A stretch of DNA of 64,000 nucleotides from Rhynchospora pubera. Its lineage: Eukaryota > Streptophyta > Magnoliopsida > Poales > Cyperaceae. Positions 31,504-43,114 of this stretch are shown here, one piece after another (the stretch's first letter is position 1; each line of letters starts with the position of its first letter). The notes below the pieces were generated by a model. That model was not told the origin of the DNA. It worked only from the letters and a program-made list of their open reading frames with translations, and did not search any database. Position numbers and translations under genes: made by a program. The stretch covers positions 176,089,955 through 176,153,954 of the forward strand of contig CM051462.1 of NCBI GenBank assembly GCA_028095005.1. The letters are read 5' to 3'.

Positions 31504-34265
31504 ATCGATTTCGGTCACAATCTGTAACTTTGGGATCTCTGTTTGTATGCTTTTATTAGTTCCATTTTTACCTCCAAAGTATTGTTTCCATTTTATTTCT
31601 TAAATAAAAGTAAAGAGGATATTAGAACCTGCTACTTGAAAGCGTTCTTATTTGACATGTTTGATTTCTTCTAAAATATATTTACTATTATTTCTATGCG
31701 GTCATTATTGGTACAGAATTTGTGGAAATTAGTAAGCAAATTGTCTACCGCTTTTTCGTTAACAAAAGCAAATTTCGTACAACATTAAACAAAACAAAAT
31801 TGATACAAACGAATTAACAAAATCCAATACCAATCTTGATGTCTACTATAACAGCACTGTGTTAAGAACTGTCAAAAGTGCGATACGCCAGCAAGATACT
31901 GGCACATCAATATCATCTACCTACTCTATATACTGGTATTATTTCCAGCAACATATATACAACCGTCAAGGCAACATAAAAATAACCAATAAAATAGTAT
32001 TTTCATGGTTAGTTTGCCATTCAGTCCTACATTTGCTCCTCAGCCGCAGCTACTCAAATAACAAGAGAAATTGGTAGTATTGTTGCCCTCCTTTTTATTC
32101 ATTGGATAGTACCCAGATATGGATTATTTTGCTTTAGAGGATTCGGTGAACTCATCCTAACATGGTGTCTTTTTCAATAAAATTTCCAGAGCAGTTGAAC
32201 AAAGACAATGCCTGAGTCAAGGTACATAAAAGAGAATATATACAAGATGGGTACAGGCAGCAGCACATGCCAAACCATGTAAGTGGTACCATTAATTGCA
32301 GTTCATAAAGAGGCAAGGTACTATTACAAATTTATTGTACCAACCTTATATCATTATACGCATGTGAAATGATATCTAAATATATTTTCTTTTTACAAGT
32401 GGGCACTCCATAAAAATAAAAGTTAGCTAAGATTAAAGGAAAGAACAAAATGTATTATTCGCTAACTAGCGAACTAGAAAACTCTGAATAACTCCTCGGG
32501 AAAATATCAACTAAACTGATACTAAAATAACAACCCATGTACCAACTAGCAAACTCTATATAAGCCCTCTGGAAAAGATCAGCTAAACTGGTACTAAAAT
32601 AACAACCCCAACTTCCAGTAAGCATGAACTATTAAAAATTCAGCAACAATTCTTATTACAACACAAATAAAGCAAAAGATTAGACTCTAAGACTTGCGCA
32701 GACGAAATTCAAAACAGAAAAAAAATATAGAGAATATATCGAGCTACTACAACTCCCATCCTAGTTCCTCGGATCCCTGGTATTTCCTCTTGCAGCATAG
32801 CCGTGCCAGGTACCATTTGAAGTGGAACCATTGCTCTACACTCACCTTCTGTTGGGCCTTCCAAATATCTGTCCAAAATACAACCAAATGATAAATACTT
32901 AATGATGAAAAATGAAAAAATCTGCTAGACAAGAAAGGGTGCATAGAGGGTTGAGGAAGGTTAAGAGCTCTCTTCTTCTTGAGCCAGTGAAATATTGCCA
33001 ATTCTCACAACTAAACAAAAAAAAGGTGCATATTACTTGAAACCATCTCAAGCTATAAAACTTAATAAGTGGCAATTTAAACCCTGCCCTTGTTGAAACA
33101 CATGAAGCTTAACACTGATTTTATGTCCCACTATACAAATCCATCAAAGTTCATCAATTAAAGTCCCTGACTTGGAAAAAGTTTATTAATTGGTCAAGAT
33201 TCCAAATCATATGAACTTTACAAGTAAAAAAACTCCTCTAGACTCCTTGAAGCGTTCAGTACTGGTATTCTTCATGTACCATACTAGTTCCATTTCCTAT
33301 GACGTTATGAACCTCTGTCCAACTCAATAAATGAGTCTTCTTAATTTCAAATTAAACTTTGTAACCTCCTTTCATCATCGTCTGGATGCCCGAAAACCAA
33401 TTTTGATAACCTCTAATACCTTCAAGCTCAATCGGTACCAAACTCCTTACAGCCCCGTACCAACGAGGTGGCATCCCCACCAACCTAGGCCCAAGCATCA
33501 CAAACCAAGCTCGCAGTTGTGTTCTTCTCGATCCCATGATGCCATAGAAACCAGACTCATCGGAAACGGTGATTTGAGTAGTTGAAATTTCGTCGGAGAA
33601 GTCGTGTAGGAAATAAAATAAGTACAAGATCTTATGCGAAAAAGAATAATCCTAGTTACATACAAATTTGTGAAGAGGGCCACTCTAATCGAGGGCTGGC
33701 TCGAGCGGGCTTGAACAGTAAATGATTGAAATTTGTGAAGAGGACCGAACATTTCTGGAAAAAGAAGGGCCGGATACGATTAAGTTTTTAAATACTTGAG
33801 AGGGGGGGGGGGCGGAATCACGTGCAACTTATGTTCCAAACTATCTCATCAATGATGGGTGTCCCGTAATTAATATCATACGTCCAGATCCGTCAAGATT
33901 CATGCACGAGCATGCTCTCGGTTCAAATCAAAAGTTAGCACCCTTGACCTTTTAAGGACAGCAGAGGATACTGGTCCAAGTAGAGGGTAAACCGAATATC
34001 AGAGCTGGACGCAGACCAATACCAATACGAGAAGGGTTCCGACCAAAAAAAAAAAAAACTGTGGCGCAACAACAGAAGGCTTTCTTCTGGTACTACTCTA
34101 TTGTCGTGCACGAGCATGCTCTCTGTCGCGACTTGCGAGTCACTAAATTGGGTCATGACTTTTATGTACAATTATCTTAAAACAAAAAATCAGGAGAACG
34201 GAAACTAGATCCCTCTGTAGACTATAAATAAAAATATCCTTTTAAAAATTCTAGGGAAAATATAG
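31504..34265. other. Intergenic; tandem repeat, possible minus-strand exons
   Basis: No complete gene was recognised. 32465-32620 holds a two-copy imperfect repeat (about 72-bp unit with ACTAGAAAACTC / ACTAGCAAACTC and CTRAAATAACAACCC). On the minus strand, 33352-33627 reads as a smooth 91-codon frame with a stretch LRAWFVMLGPRLVGMPPRW. 32170-32310 gives a short hydrophobic frame. They could be exons of one unrecognised minus-strand gene. I could not connect them with splice sites. Confidence 0.35.
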
Positions 34266-34269
34266 ACTA

Positions 34270-34277
34270 TATATAAA
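34270..34277 (+). promoter_or_regulatory. Probable TATA box of SMO1
   Basis: TATATAAA lies about 100 bp before the SMO1 start codon, a fitting distance for a plant promoter with a short 5' UTR. Other AT-rich boxes nearby (34220-34230) are alternatives. Confidence 0.5.
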
Positions 34278-34377
34278 TATCGACTGTCCTTGCTGAAATA
34301 TTTGCAATTGAAGACATTCTGATTTCTCTGCTTCTCCACCATCCCAACTGAGCTCTGAAAAGTTAGTTCATCCCATC

Positions 34378-37324
34378 ATGATACCATATGCCACCATAGC
34401 GGAGGCGGAGGCAGCGATTGGCCGGAGCCTCACCACTGCTGAGATGATCTGGTACAACTATACCGCCACAATGCCAGACCAGCTCGTCTATCACCACAAC
34501 ATCCTCTTTGTTTTTGTAGTTTTCACTCTGGTCCCTCTCCCGATCGCACTTATCGAGCTGTGGTTCCCTCGTACAGTGGCGCCATACAAGATCCAGCCCA
34601 AGGTGAACCTCACTTCCATCTCCTTCTTCAAGTGTTATAAGGATGTCTTGCGCGATTTTGTGTTTGTTGTGGTCCCCCTCCAACTATCCTCTTACCCCAC
34701 CGTTAAGGTTAGAACAAATTCTTTAATGTTCTCTTATTTGAGGTGGTTTTGATTTTCCAAAAATGCCTTTTCGTAGGCTTGCGATTTGAGATGTGTTGGT
34801 TTAGAACGATATATTTCGGAGTGAAATTTTATGGTTTCTTCGATGAATATTGTTTCATTGCAATGTGAGTGTTATCTATGTTATTGTACATTTCAACGAT
34901 ATATATTTTAATTTTGTTTCATTTTATTGTATATTAATATATTATTATATATATTAAATTAACTTTGCTATATTCATGGTAAAATGGCATATTAATTTGG
35001 GGGCGTCTCTTCAATTTTGTTCTTTTCTATATTCAATTGGATAGCGGCTCTTTTGATGCGGGCGCATCTAGTTTTCTATTTTTAAGTTCAATTGCGTTGC
35101 ATTTTACATTTTATATGAAGAAGGTATAATTTGTTTACAAAAGAAGCCTCAGACACAATAACTTGTGAGAAAACAATAATGATTAGTTGATATTTTAACA
35201 AAAAAAGCACATCTACCCTTATTTTTAATATTTTCTGTAATATTTTATATTTTATATAGATCTTTAGTGAAAAAGATGAAGTCCTAATTATTTGACTTCT
35301 TATTTCATTTATACAAAAGAACCATGACCTGCTTTTTGTGTTTATGTCATTGGAATGCCAAATGATAATGATAAATATTCATTTCACGATCCTATATATC
35401 CCAATCCGACGAAAGAAATAGCAATGAAATAAACACATGATTTGCATTACAGTTGGTTGGGATCCGTACGGGGTTGCCACTGCCCTCTCTAGGCGAAATG
35501 GCAGCTCAACTTATTGTGTACTTCTTGATAGAAGATTACAGCAACTATTGGATCCACCGTCTTCTTCACTGCAAGTGGGCTTACGAGAAAATTCACAAGG
35601 TGCACCATGAATTCGCAGCTCCGATTGGGTTCGCAGCCCCTTATGCTCACTGGACTGAGATATTGATCCTTGGGATCCCCACATTTGTGGGTCCGGCCAT
35701 CGCTCCAGGCCACATGATCACTTTCTTGCTCTGGATCATCCTCCGACAGGCCGAGGCAATTGATATTCATAGTGGGTGTGTGTTTTTCTCTCTTTCGCTT
35801 CTACAAATTCATTGTTTTCTTTTAGGATTTAATTATAGTTTGTAATTTGGAACTAGTTTTTTTATTTTTCCTTGCAAACCAACGATCCGTGCAACATACA
35901 TTTTTTTTCTTGAGAAACAAAATGAGGGTCATGCCCTCATCCTTTTATTAAAGATGAGAAAAAAAAAAGGATAACATTTAACAGTTGACAGATGAGAAAA
36001 ATATATCATGCTTCAAAGAAAATGTTTGTCCCTACTAAGACTATTCAATTAAATTTTCGTATTCGCTTAAAGCTGATTCAAATTGATCTCATATTCCTTT
36101 TTTTTTCTTTCTTTTCCCCTCTCCTTTGTCCCAAAAAAAAAATAATAAAAAACAAAAACAAATAAAAACAGGTTTGATTTCCTTTCAGTCCCACAAAGTT
36201 CATACCATTCTACGGAGGGGCTGAGTACCATGATTATCACCACTATGTAGGGGGGCAGAGCCAAAGCAACTTTTCTTCTGTTTTCACTTACTGTGACTAC
36301 ATTTATGGGACTGACAAGGCTAGTTGTTTCTTTCATTTCATATTTTTAAAGTTTATTTATCTTGTTTTATTTGAGAAATTTGGTTGGCTATTAATTTTTT
36401 TGTTGCGTTTTTTCAGGGATATCGTTTCCACAAAACTTACCTTGCTAAGGTAGGTAGCCCAAACGTTCCCATTTTGTTCCTCCTCAGATGACGTTGAATA
36501 TTGGATTTATTCTATTAATAGTTTAATATATCTGAAACAAAAAATTACTCTACTTAGAGCCGCATGAAACGCTAAAATATTTAGATATTAACTAAACTGG
36601 AGATCCAACAAAGTATATATATATATGAGTAAATCTATTGTGAACCATGGTTCATATAAGCTTCCGTACACCATGACCGTTTTGGTCGGTGATTTCACAA
36701 ATTGTCAAATCTAATTTAAGAAACTCAATCTATGTATTGAAATTTCATAGCAAACAAAATTTTACAATTTTTAAAATTTTTTTACTATTTTTTTCGAATT
36801 TTTTAACACTGCCATTTTTGACTATAAATATACTAATTTATATGACAAAAATTACAAGTTTTAAAAAATTCGAAAAAAATAGTAAAAAATTCCTAAAAAT
36901 TGTAAAATTTTGTTTGTTATGAGATTTCAATATATAGATTGGATTGGTTAATTTAGATTTGTCAATTTGTAAAATCACCGATCAAACGGTCGTGGTGCAC
37001 GGAGCGTTGTATGCATCATGGTTCACAATAGATTTACTCTATATATATATATATAATAGAATTTTGCTACGATAACTCATAGAAGTTTTGAGTCTCACCA
37101 TAACAAAACTCTCTTCTCTATATAACATGATCGGTTAAAACAATTCAAAGGCGTTGTTAATTTTGAGTCATAAATATAAGATTAGATGGAGTGATTTTTT
37201 TTATTATTAATTCTTTTTCTCTTTCCCTTCGATATATGTTATTACCTTCTGTCCTGCAAATGCTAATGCGTGTTAGTTAATGATGTAACAGCTGAAGAAT
37301 CTAGATGATGCCAAGGAGGAATAG
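34378..37324 (+). CDS. SMO1: Methylsterol monooxygenase 1 (sterol C4-methyl oxidase)
   Basis: Hand-built exons: 34378-34707, 35453-35775, 36189-36318, 36417-36449, 37292-37324, giving 282 residues. The enzyme removes C4-methyl groups from 4,4-dimethylsterols in the ER during phytosterol synthesis. The three iron-binding histidine boxes are present: HRLLH (145-149), HKVHH (158-162) and HDYHH (232-236). The start MIPYATIAEAEAAIGRS matches the family N-terminus. Two oddities keep it readable. Exon 3 is in frame only with the acceptor CCTTTCAG ending at 36188; the acceptor used by relatives, 17 bases earlier, would shift the frame. Exon 3 also ends AAG followed by GC, a GC-AG intron. The result drops about six residues (usually YDFPWS) before PTKF. 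It may work, or be a decaying gene. Intron 4 holds a MITE. Confidence 0.8.
36627..37039. mobile_element. Foldback MITE inside SMO1 intron 4, 413 bp
   Basis: GAGTAAATCTATTGTGAACC at the left is matched by its inverted partner ending GATTTACTC at the right, and similarity continues inward across almost the whole element. Both flanks are TA repeats, so a target duplication cannot be told apart from the repeat itself. Divergent relatives lie at about 39985-40385 and 40395-40725. Confidence 0.75.
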
Positions 37325-37834
37325 ATAGCAAAATGCTGATTTGTAAAGGGGAAAAAAAAAACGCATTGTGTTTTGACCATTTGCTCGTCATGAGAGTGAT
37401 ATTATGTTAACGAGCACCTGGTTAAACCTCGTATGACATTTTATGCTCTTTCCTTCTTCTATTTTTAATCAGTTTGGGATGATGATTTTGCAGTCAAATG
37501 TTGCATAGCATGTACCGCCATGTTTGGTAGGTAAGGAGGAGTAAATAGTTAATTCAATTTACTCATTCATTAATATCATGTTTGGTATAAAAAGATATAG
37601 TAAATATGGAATAAAAGTAAATAAATAATGATAACTAATTAACCATTTCTTTTATCCATGTAGAGTAACTTCACTCCACCTAAAATGATAGAGTAATTTA
37701 CTCCTCCCTACTCCACACTACTCCATCAAATTTACGTAATATTTGGAGGAGTAAAAGTGGATTAAATGAGGAAAAACCTAAGAGAAATAACCAGGTAATG
37801 ACATAGATGTGTATTTGCGTCCATTAATAGATTG

Positions 37835-38110
37835 TTACCAGTTCCACCAATAAAAGGTCCCCCCTTCCCCACTCTCTCCATGAAGTGTCCACCGAGAATA
37901 ATCCGGTTGAAACCCATCTCTAATCAAATAAACTCTCACTTCTTCAAAATTAGACAATTTCAATAAATTCTGACAAACATAACAAGGACAACATATTTTA
38001 TCATCTTCCTTCTTTGTCATATTCTCTTTAGCACAAATCATAAATTCTTCAAGTCTTTTTTGAAATCTCGAAGACAACCGATTACTTGAGTACATTCATG
38101 TCGGATCCAT
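37835..38110 (-). pseudogene. CACTA transposase-associated domain fragment
   Basis: The minus strand encodes MYSSNRLSSRFQKRLEEF..., the N-terminal transposase-associated domain of CACTA (En/Spm) transposases, with its cysteine set in CCPCYVCQN. The expected start ATG (38108-38110) lies upstream in the same frame, but a TGA at 38096-38098 sits where the family has a tryptophan. The rest of the transposase is missing. It is a dead fragment near the 3' side of SMO1. Confidence 0.75.
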
Positions 38111-39984
38111 CTGAATAAGAAAAATGTAAAGGTATGGGCCAATTTTGTCACATTATTTTCGGACCGGTTACCATCCTAGTCCACTCTTTGGATACTCTAT
38201 CTCATTAGCGAACGTACGCTATATGTAATATGTTGTCTGAGAAAAATTTGACAGCATTTCTCTTTATATTCCCTCGATGCGCCAAAACACGATTGCTCGT
38301 GAGGACGCATCCGTGAGAACATAAAATAAATGCCGTCGAATTTTTCTCACACAACAGATTGCATCTAACGTACAACTCGCTATCCTAAATGAGACAGATC
38401 GTATCCAAAAAGCAGTATTTCCAACCGGTTGTACGGTATGAACCAAAATATATTTAAAATATATTTAATTTTTTTTCAGGTATGAACCAAAACATATTTT
38501 TTTCAGGTATGAACCAAAGCATATTTAAAATAGTTAATATTGCATTTGTTTGTAATTTAAAAAAAAATCACAAGAAGTTAGGGACTCATCTCAAAAATTT
38601 GAAGGACCCAGCTGGACATGTTGTGTTTGATTTTAATTGCATAACGACACCTAAAAAATCGCATAGAGACTCAGGTAGCATTTGTCCGTGACTAATCGCC
38701 TTCTTCCTTCCATCCCCAATGATAGTTATTAAGACAAAATTTAGAATATAATGGAATATTTGGATGGATAATTATTTGTAGCATATATATACTGGCGCGA
38801 ATCTCATACGTTGCATGATTCGTTTATAACTCTATATAATTTTTTTGGACTTTAGGACATTATAAACAAAAACTACCACATAAGATAAAAAAAATTCAAT
38901 TCGGATATTATAGAAAAACTACCACTAAAAATCGTAAATACCGAGCGCCACAAAAGATAAGAAATATTGTGGTTTGAATAGTGACCAAATTTCTCTATAT
39001 GCCTCCTATCTTTATATCTTTATATATCTATAATATAGAAAAAAAAGTGTTTAATAAGATTTCTAATGAACCTATTATGTAAAATTATGAGAAAAATGAA
39101 ATTCATAGGAAAGTGTTATATTTTTTATTGTCTTGATTTTTGAATTATTATTTTATATATTAAATATATTATTTTAGATTTTCTATTATTATTATAATAT
39201 ATATTTGATTTCTCATGATTTTTTTATGTCACATTATTTAGAATTCTTTATTTAAAAATTATTATTATACTATGTCTATATTAAAACTTACATCATACAT
39301 ATGTTTTCAGTAAAAAAAAAATTATGAACCCTACTGACATGAAATTCTAACTTCGCCACCGACTATGGCTCTAACTAAGGTCTCCAGCAAATGAGACCAA
39401 TTAATGTTGTGTGTTTGGAAGGCGCAGCGAATAAGTTGTTTGTGATTAAGCGATATTTGTGCGCGAACAGCTTATTCAGCGTCTTATTCTAGTTCTCCAT
39501 TTTTGGCAAACTAGACGAACTAATAAGCGCTCTTCGAACAGCTTGTTCGAATGTTCGTTCTAGTCCCCGGACCCCGGGGACCGTACCAAACAACGTTATA
39601 ACATTAGTTCATCTGATCGTAGGAATGCCGGTATTATATTATATATATACAGTAGTCACGATATATCATTTTTTTTTGTTACTTTTTCTATGTTTGTATC
39701 TAATCGTAGGAAGAAAGAGATTCATTATTTATCAACAGCCTGGCTAAACGAATTTCAGACGGAGACGAACAAATATGATAAAGTTATACGAGGGAATTAA
39801 TTGCAGCAACGGAAATAATGAATATCACTTTGAAGCAAAAAAGGAAAAAAAAAAAACACTAAATACAGAGCTGCTCGTCTCTGAGACAGTTTTGTTTGCT
39901 CTCATTTTTATTTTTATTTTTTGGTTGTTAACAATTTAAAGATTACATTGGACTATTTTGGTTGGTCATTTGAACTTCTAAATT
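38111..39984. other. Intergenic, transposon-like, no gene
   Basis: AT-rich sequence. A block at about 39405-39605 has TGTTTGGAAGG at one side and CCAAACAACG at the other and may be a MITE, but its ends are not clear. No protein was recognised. Confidence 0.4.
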
Positions 39985-40725
39985 TGTGATAAGATCCGGA
40001 TTTGATGGAACCCTCTGTCCATATGGCCTGATTTTAGCATTTTTAATTAGATTTGGTCGGTGAATTTGTAAATTAACAAATCTAAATTAACCAATCTAAT
40101 ATATATATTCAAATTTCATAGGAAACAAACTCTTATATTTTATTTTTGTTAAAAAAATTATCTTATTATTTTTGAAATATTTTTACTAATAATTTAGATA
40201 TTTTGTAAAAAGGTTATCTTTAAAAAAATTCATAAAAATAGTTTAATAATTTTTAAAATTATAAAATTTTTTCTTTACTATGAGATTTCAATATGTATGT
40301 TGGGTTGGTTAAATTGAATTTGCCAATTTGCAAAATTACCAACCAATATGATAATGATATACAACATCATGATGCATAATAGATTTCAATTTCATGAATC
40401 ATTATTATATTGGTTGGTGATTTTGCAAATTGACAAATCTAATTTAATCAATCCAATATACGTATTGAAATTTCACAGGTAGCAAAATTTTATACTTTTA
40501 ATTATATTTTCAAAATTTTTTATATTTTCTATTTTTTGAATATTTTTACTACTAATTTGTATTAAAAAAAACTTTAAAAAAATTCTTAAATTATTTACAA
40601 AAATATAAAATATTACTTCCTATAAGATTACAATATATATATTGGATTGGTAAAATTACATTTGTAATTAGCAAAACCATCAACCAATATGGTCATGATG
40701 CACGAGACTTAGCGGTTTATGTGTA
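39985..40725. repeat. Two degenerate relatives of the SMO1-intron MITE
   Basis: Both segments (about 39985-40385 and 40395-40725) repeat the layout of the 36627-37039 element: AATTTGACAAATTTAC-type words near the ends, an AAAATTTTTAAAA-rich centre and inverted partners such as TTGGTTGGTGATTTTGCAAA. They are more diverged and have lost clean ends. Confidence 0.55.
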
Positions 40726-40934
40726 GCATGCAAGGTTTTAAAATGTGATTTCTGCGGTTTGACGGTTGGGTGGTGATTTAGCATTTATCGGTAATAAAAC
40801 AATAATAAAACAGTTATGTGATGATAAAACGTCGATAAAACAGTTAAAATGGCAGTACGGTATGAACCAAAACAAATTTCTCAATTTTTATCTAATTTTA
40901 AAATATATTTAATTATTTTTTTAGAAAAAAAACT

Positions 40935-41115
40935 CTTGAGACGGTTTGACACGAGTTTGTTGTGTCGTGTCAACCATGATGTATCAATTTCTGTATTGTG
41001 TCGACCTTCTACTTTACCTAACATGACACGACACGACACAACACAGTTTCAAATCTGATCCGTATCAACACGATATGATATGATGCCAAACACAACCGTG
41101 TTTGCCACGACACAC
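40935..41115. repeat. CACGACACG-rich repeat remnant
   Basis: Runs such as ACACGACACGACACAACACA and TGTGTCGTGTCAACC resemble the words found at 14175-14687. No gene is present. Confidence 0.4.
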
Positions 41116-41208
41116 CACAATATGACAAGATTGTAATTCACTCATCACGAGGATGACATGTCATATGTCACAGCACTGTGGCAGCTCCGCTTTCAAAATC
41201 AAAATAAA

Positions 41209-41237
41209 CTAGCTATTGCATCGCGCTTCGCGCGATG
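41209..41237 (-). mobile_element. Helitron 3' terminus (element extends to the right)
   Basis: On the minus strand the hairpin CATCGCGC-GAA-GCGCGATG (8-bp stem, 41219-41237) is followed by CAATAG, CTAG (41209-41212) and a host T. This is a typical Helitron 3' end, and it resembles the end at 24515. The TC start, expected further right, was not found, so the length is unknown. Confidence 0.65.
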
Positions 41238-42966
41238 TATGATAGTGTAAGGTGATTGTATTATTAATTTAGGTGTGTTTTTTGTTTATATAGTTATTTG
41301 GTTTATGTGGCAGATAAATTTGCAAGACCCCCACTTTTTACTAATACTGAAAGGCAGAATCAAAATCTTAATGTCCGAATGAATACCAATCATAATATTG
41401 AAAAGGCAAAATGAAAACGTGATAAATACCAATCATAATAACAACAGAAATTATAGGAGTACTAATCCATTTCTGAATAATTTTTTATATTTCTTCCATT
41501 CATTTTAATGAAAAGTACAACTATAATACTGAGGTTTTAATTAGAAAGCAAACCCAGAACTTGGCCATTTCATTCCTCTTGACCACAATTGCTAACAATG
41601 GGACAAAACATAATGTTGGATTTCATAAAATAAAAAAGTAAACTTATTAGCAATTGGACAAAACATAATTAATGTTGGATTTCATGAAATAAGAAAGTGA
41701 ACTTTAGATATGTGCCTCTGGTCACTAAGCAATTTTGTCATGGGATGTGTATATCCGACTTTTGAGGTTTGTTGAACTCCAAAACAGGCATAGTTATCAT
41801 TTTGAATTTATTACATGTAACCTATATAAGAAGACGATAGTGCAAATTGAGACGAACGTATTAACATAATAAAATCCAATTCGAAAAAAATTAAATCAAA
41901 CATAGCTTAATTGACACATCTAATATATGTAGTGTTGTATACTTGTTCTATCTGCCCTCCTTATTTAAGGATAGCAAAATACAGATCAAACTATATGCGT
42001 GACGATACAAAAGGCCAAGAAGTTTAATTTCAAAAAGAAACTCCGATTCTCAGCTTAATACAAAATATACAATCTTTATCAAAGGAATCATATACGAAGC
42101 TCATATCACAGTTCTCAGCTTGTTGAGACACCCTTAATCTCAGTTTGAAACTCCAGTAAGTAATTGTTATTAATTATAATTCTTTTAATGTTACCAATTA
42201 AAAACTTTTTTATTGGAAAAAGACATTTTATTATAAAGGTACGTAAAAAATTGTATAAGGCTTAGATTGGTCATAAATAGCATGAAACCCGCAAATAAAA
42301 AAAAGAGTTATTTTAGAAAAAGTGAATACATGTTAAAATTTATTTATTCCATATACGACCATTTTATTTTTACAAAAGGTATGTTTCCATTACCCTCATA
42401 TTTGAAGAAAATTTTCTGTCATCAATTATTTCAAATCCTAAACCCCTAAATCTCATCTTATTTCCTAAAAATATGTTCTGATCATAAAAAGATATTTTCG
42501 TTGTGATACCGATATGTAAGCATTGTTTTTGTGCACCTAAATCCCATCTTACTTTCTGAAAATATGCTTTCATCATTTAAAAGATAGAAATAATATACAT
42601 AATAAAATACCTCTTATTCTCTAAACAAAAGACCCTCAAATTATCACTCTTTCTGAGCATGGGATGAGATAAGTGCTATCGACATCCAGAGCCTACTGCC
42701 TCATCTTTATGAGCTCTGTACTTAACCCACGGTTATCTACATCAAAAAAAGGGAAAAAAAAACATTATGTGCAAAGGCCAATTGAAATATTAAGCTTGGA
42801 TTTTTTTTTTCCCACAATCCAAGCCCGCAAGCAAGCTTGGATAAAAGAAGAAGAAACAAAATAATTTTGAGACCACCAACGAAATTATTTGCTAGAAATA
42901 AAAGGATAATGCATTACCTCTTAGCAATCTTATCGATCAGCCATTGAGAATTACTCCATTCTCTTA
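41238..42966. other. Probable Helitron interior, no gene recognised
   Basis: AT-rich, with only short frames. It lies inside the direction of the Helitron whose 3' end is at 41209. Confidence 0.35.
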
Positions 42967-43114
42967 GGGTGTGTTTGGATGAGAGAAGAAGAAGGAAGAT
43001 GGGAAGAAAAAAAATTATAAACAATCCAAACTCTTTACAAAGTTACACACTTTCCAATACTTCTTCCCACTTCTTCCCTTCTTCCCTTCTTCCCACACCT
43101 ATCCAAACGCACCC
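42967..43114. mobile_element. Harbinger/Tourist-like MITE, 148 bp
   Basis: Ends GGGTGTGTTTGGAT and ATCCAAACGCACCC are flanked by TTA on both sides (42964-42966 and 43115-43117). The centre is a GAAGAAG / CTTCTTC inverted repeat shared with the copy at 18622-18758. Confidence 0.85.
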
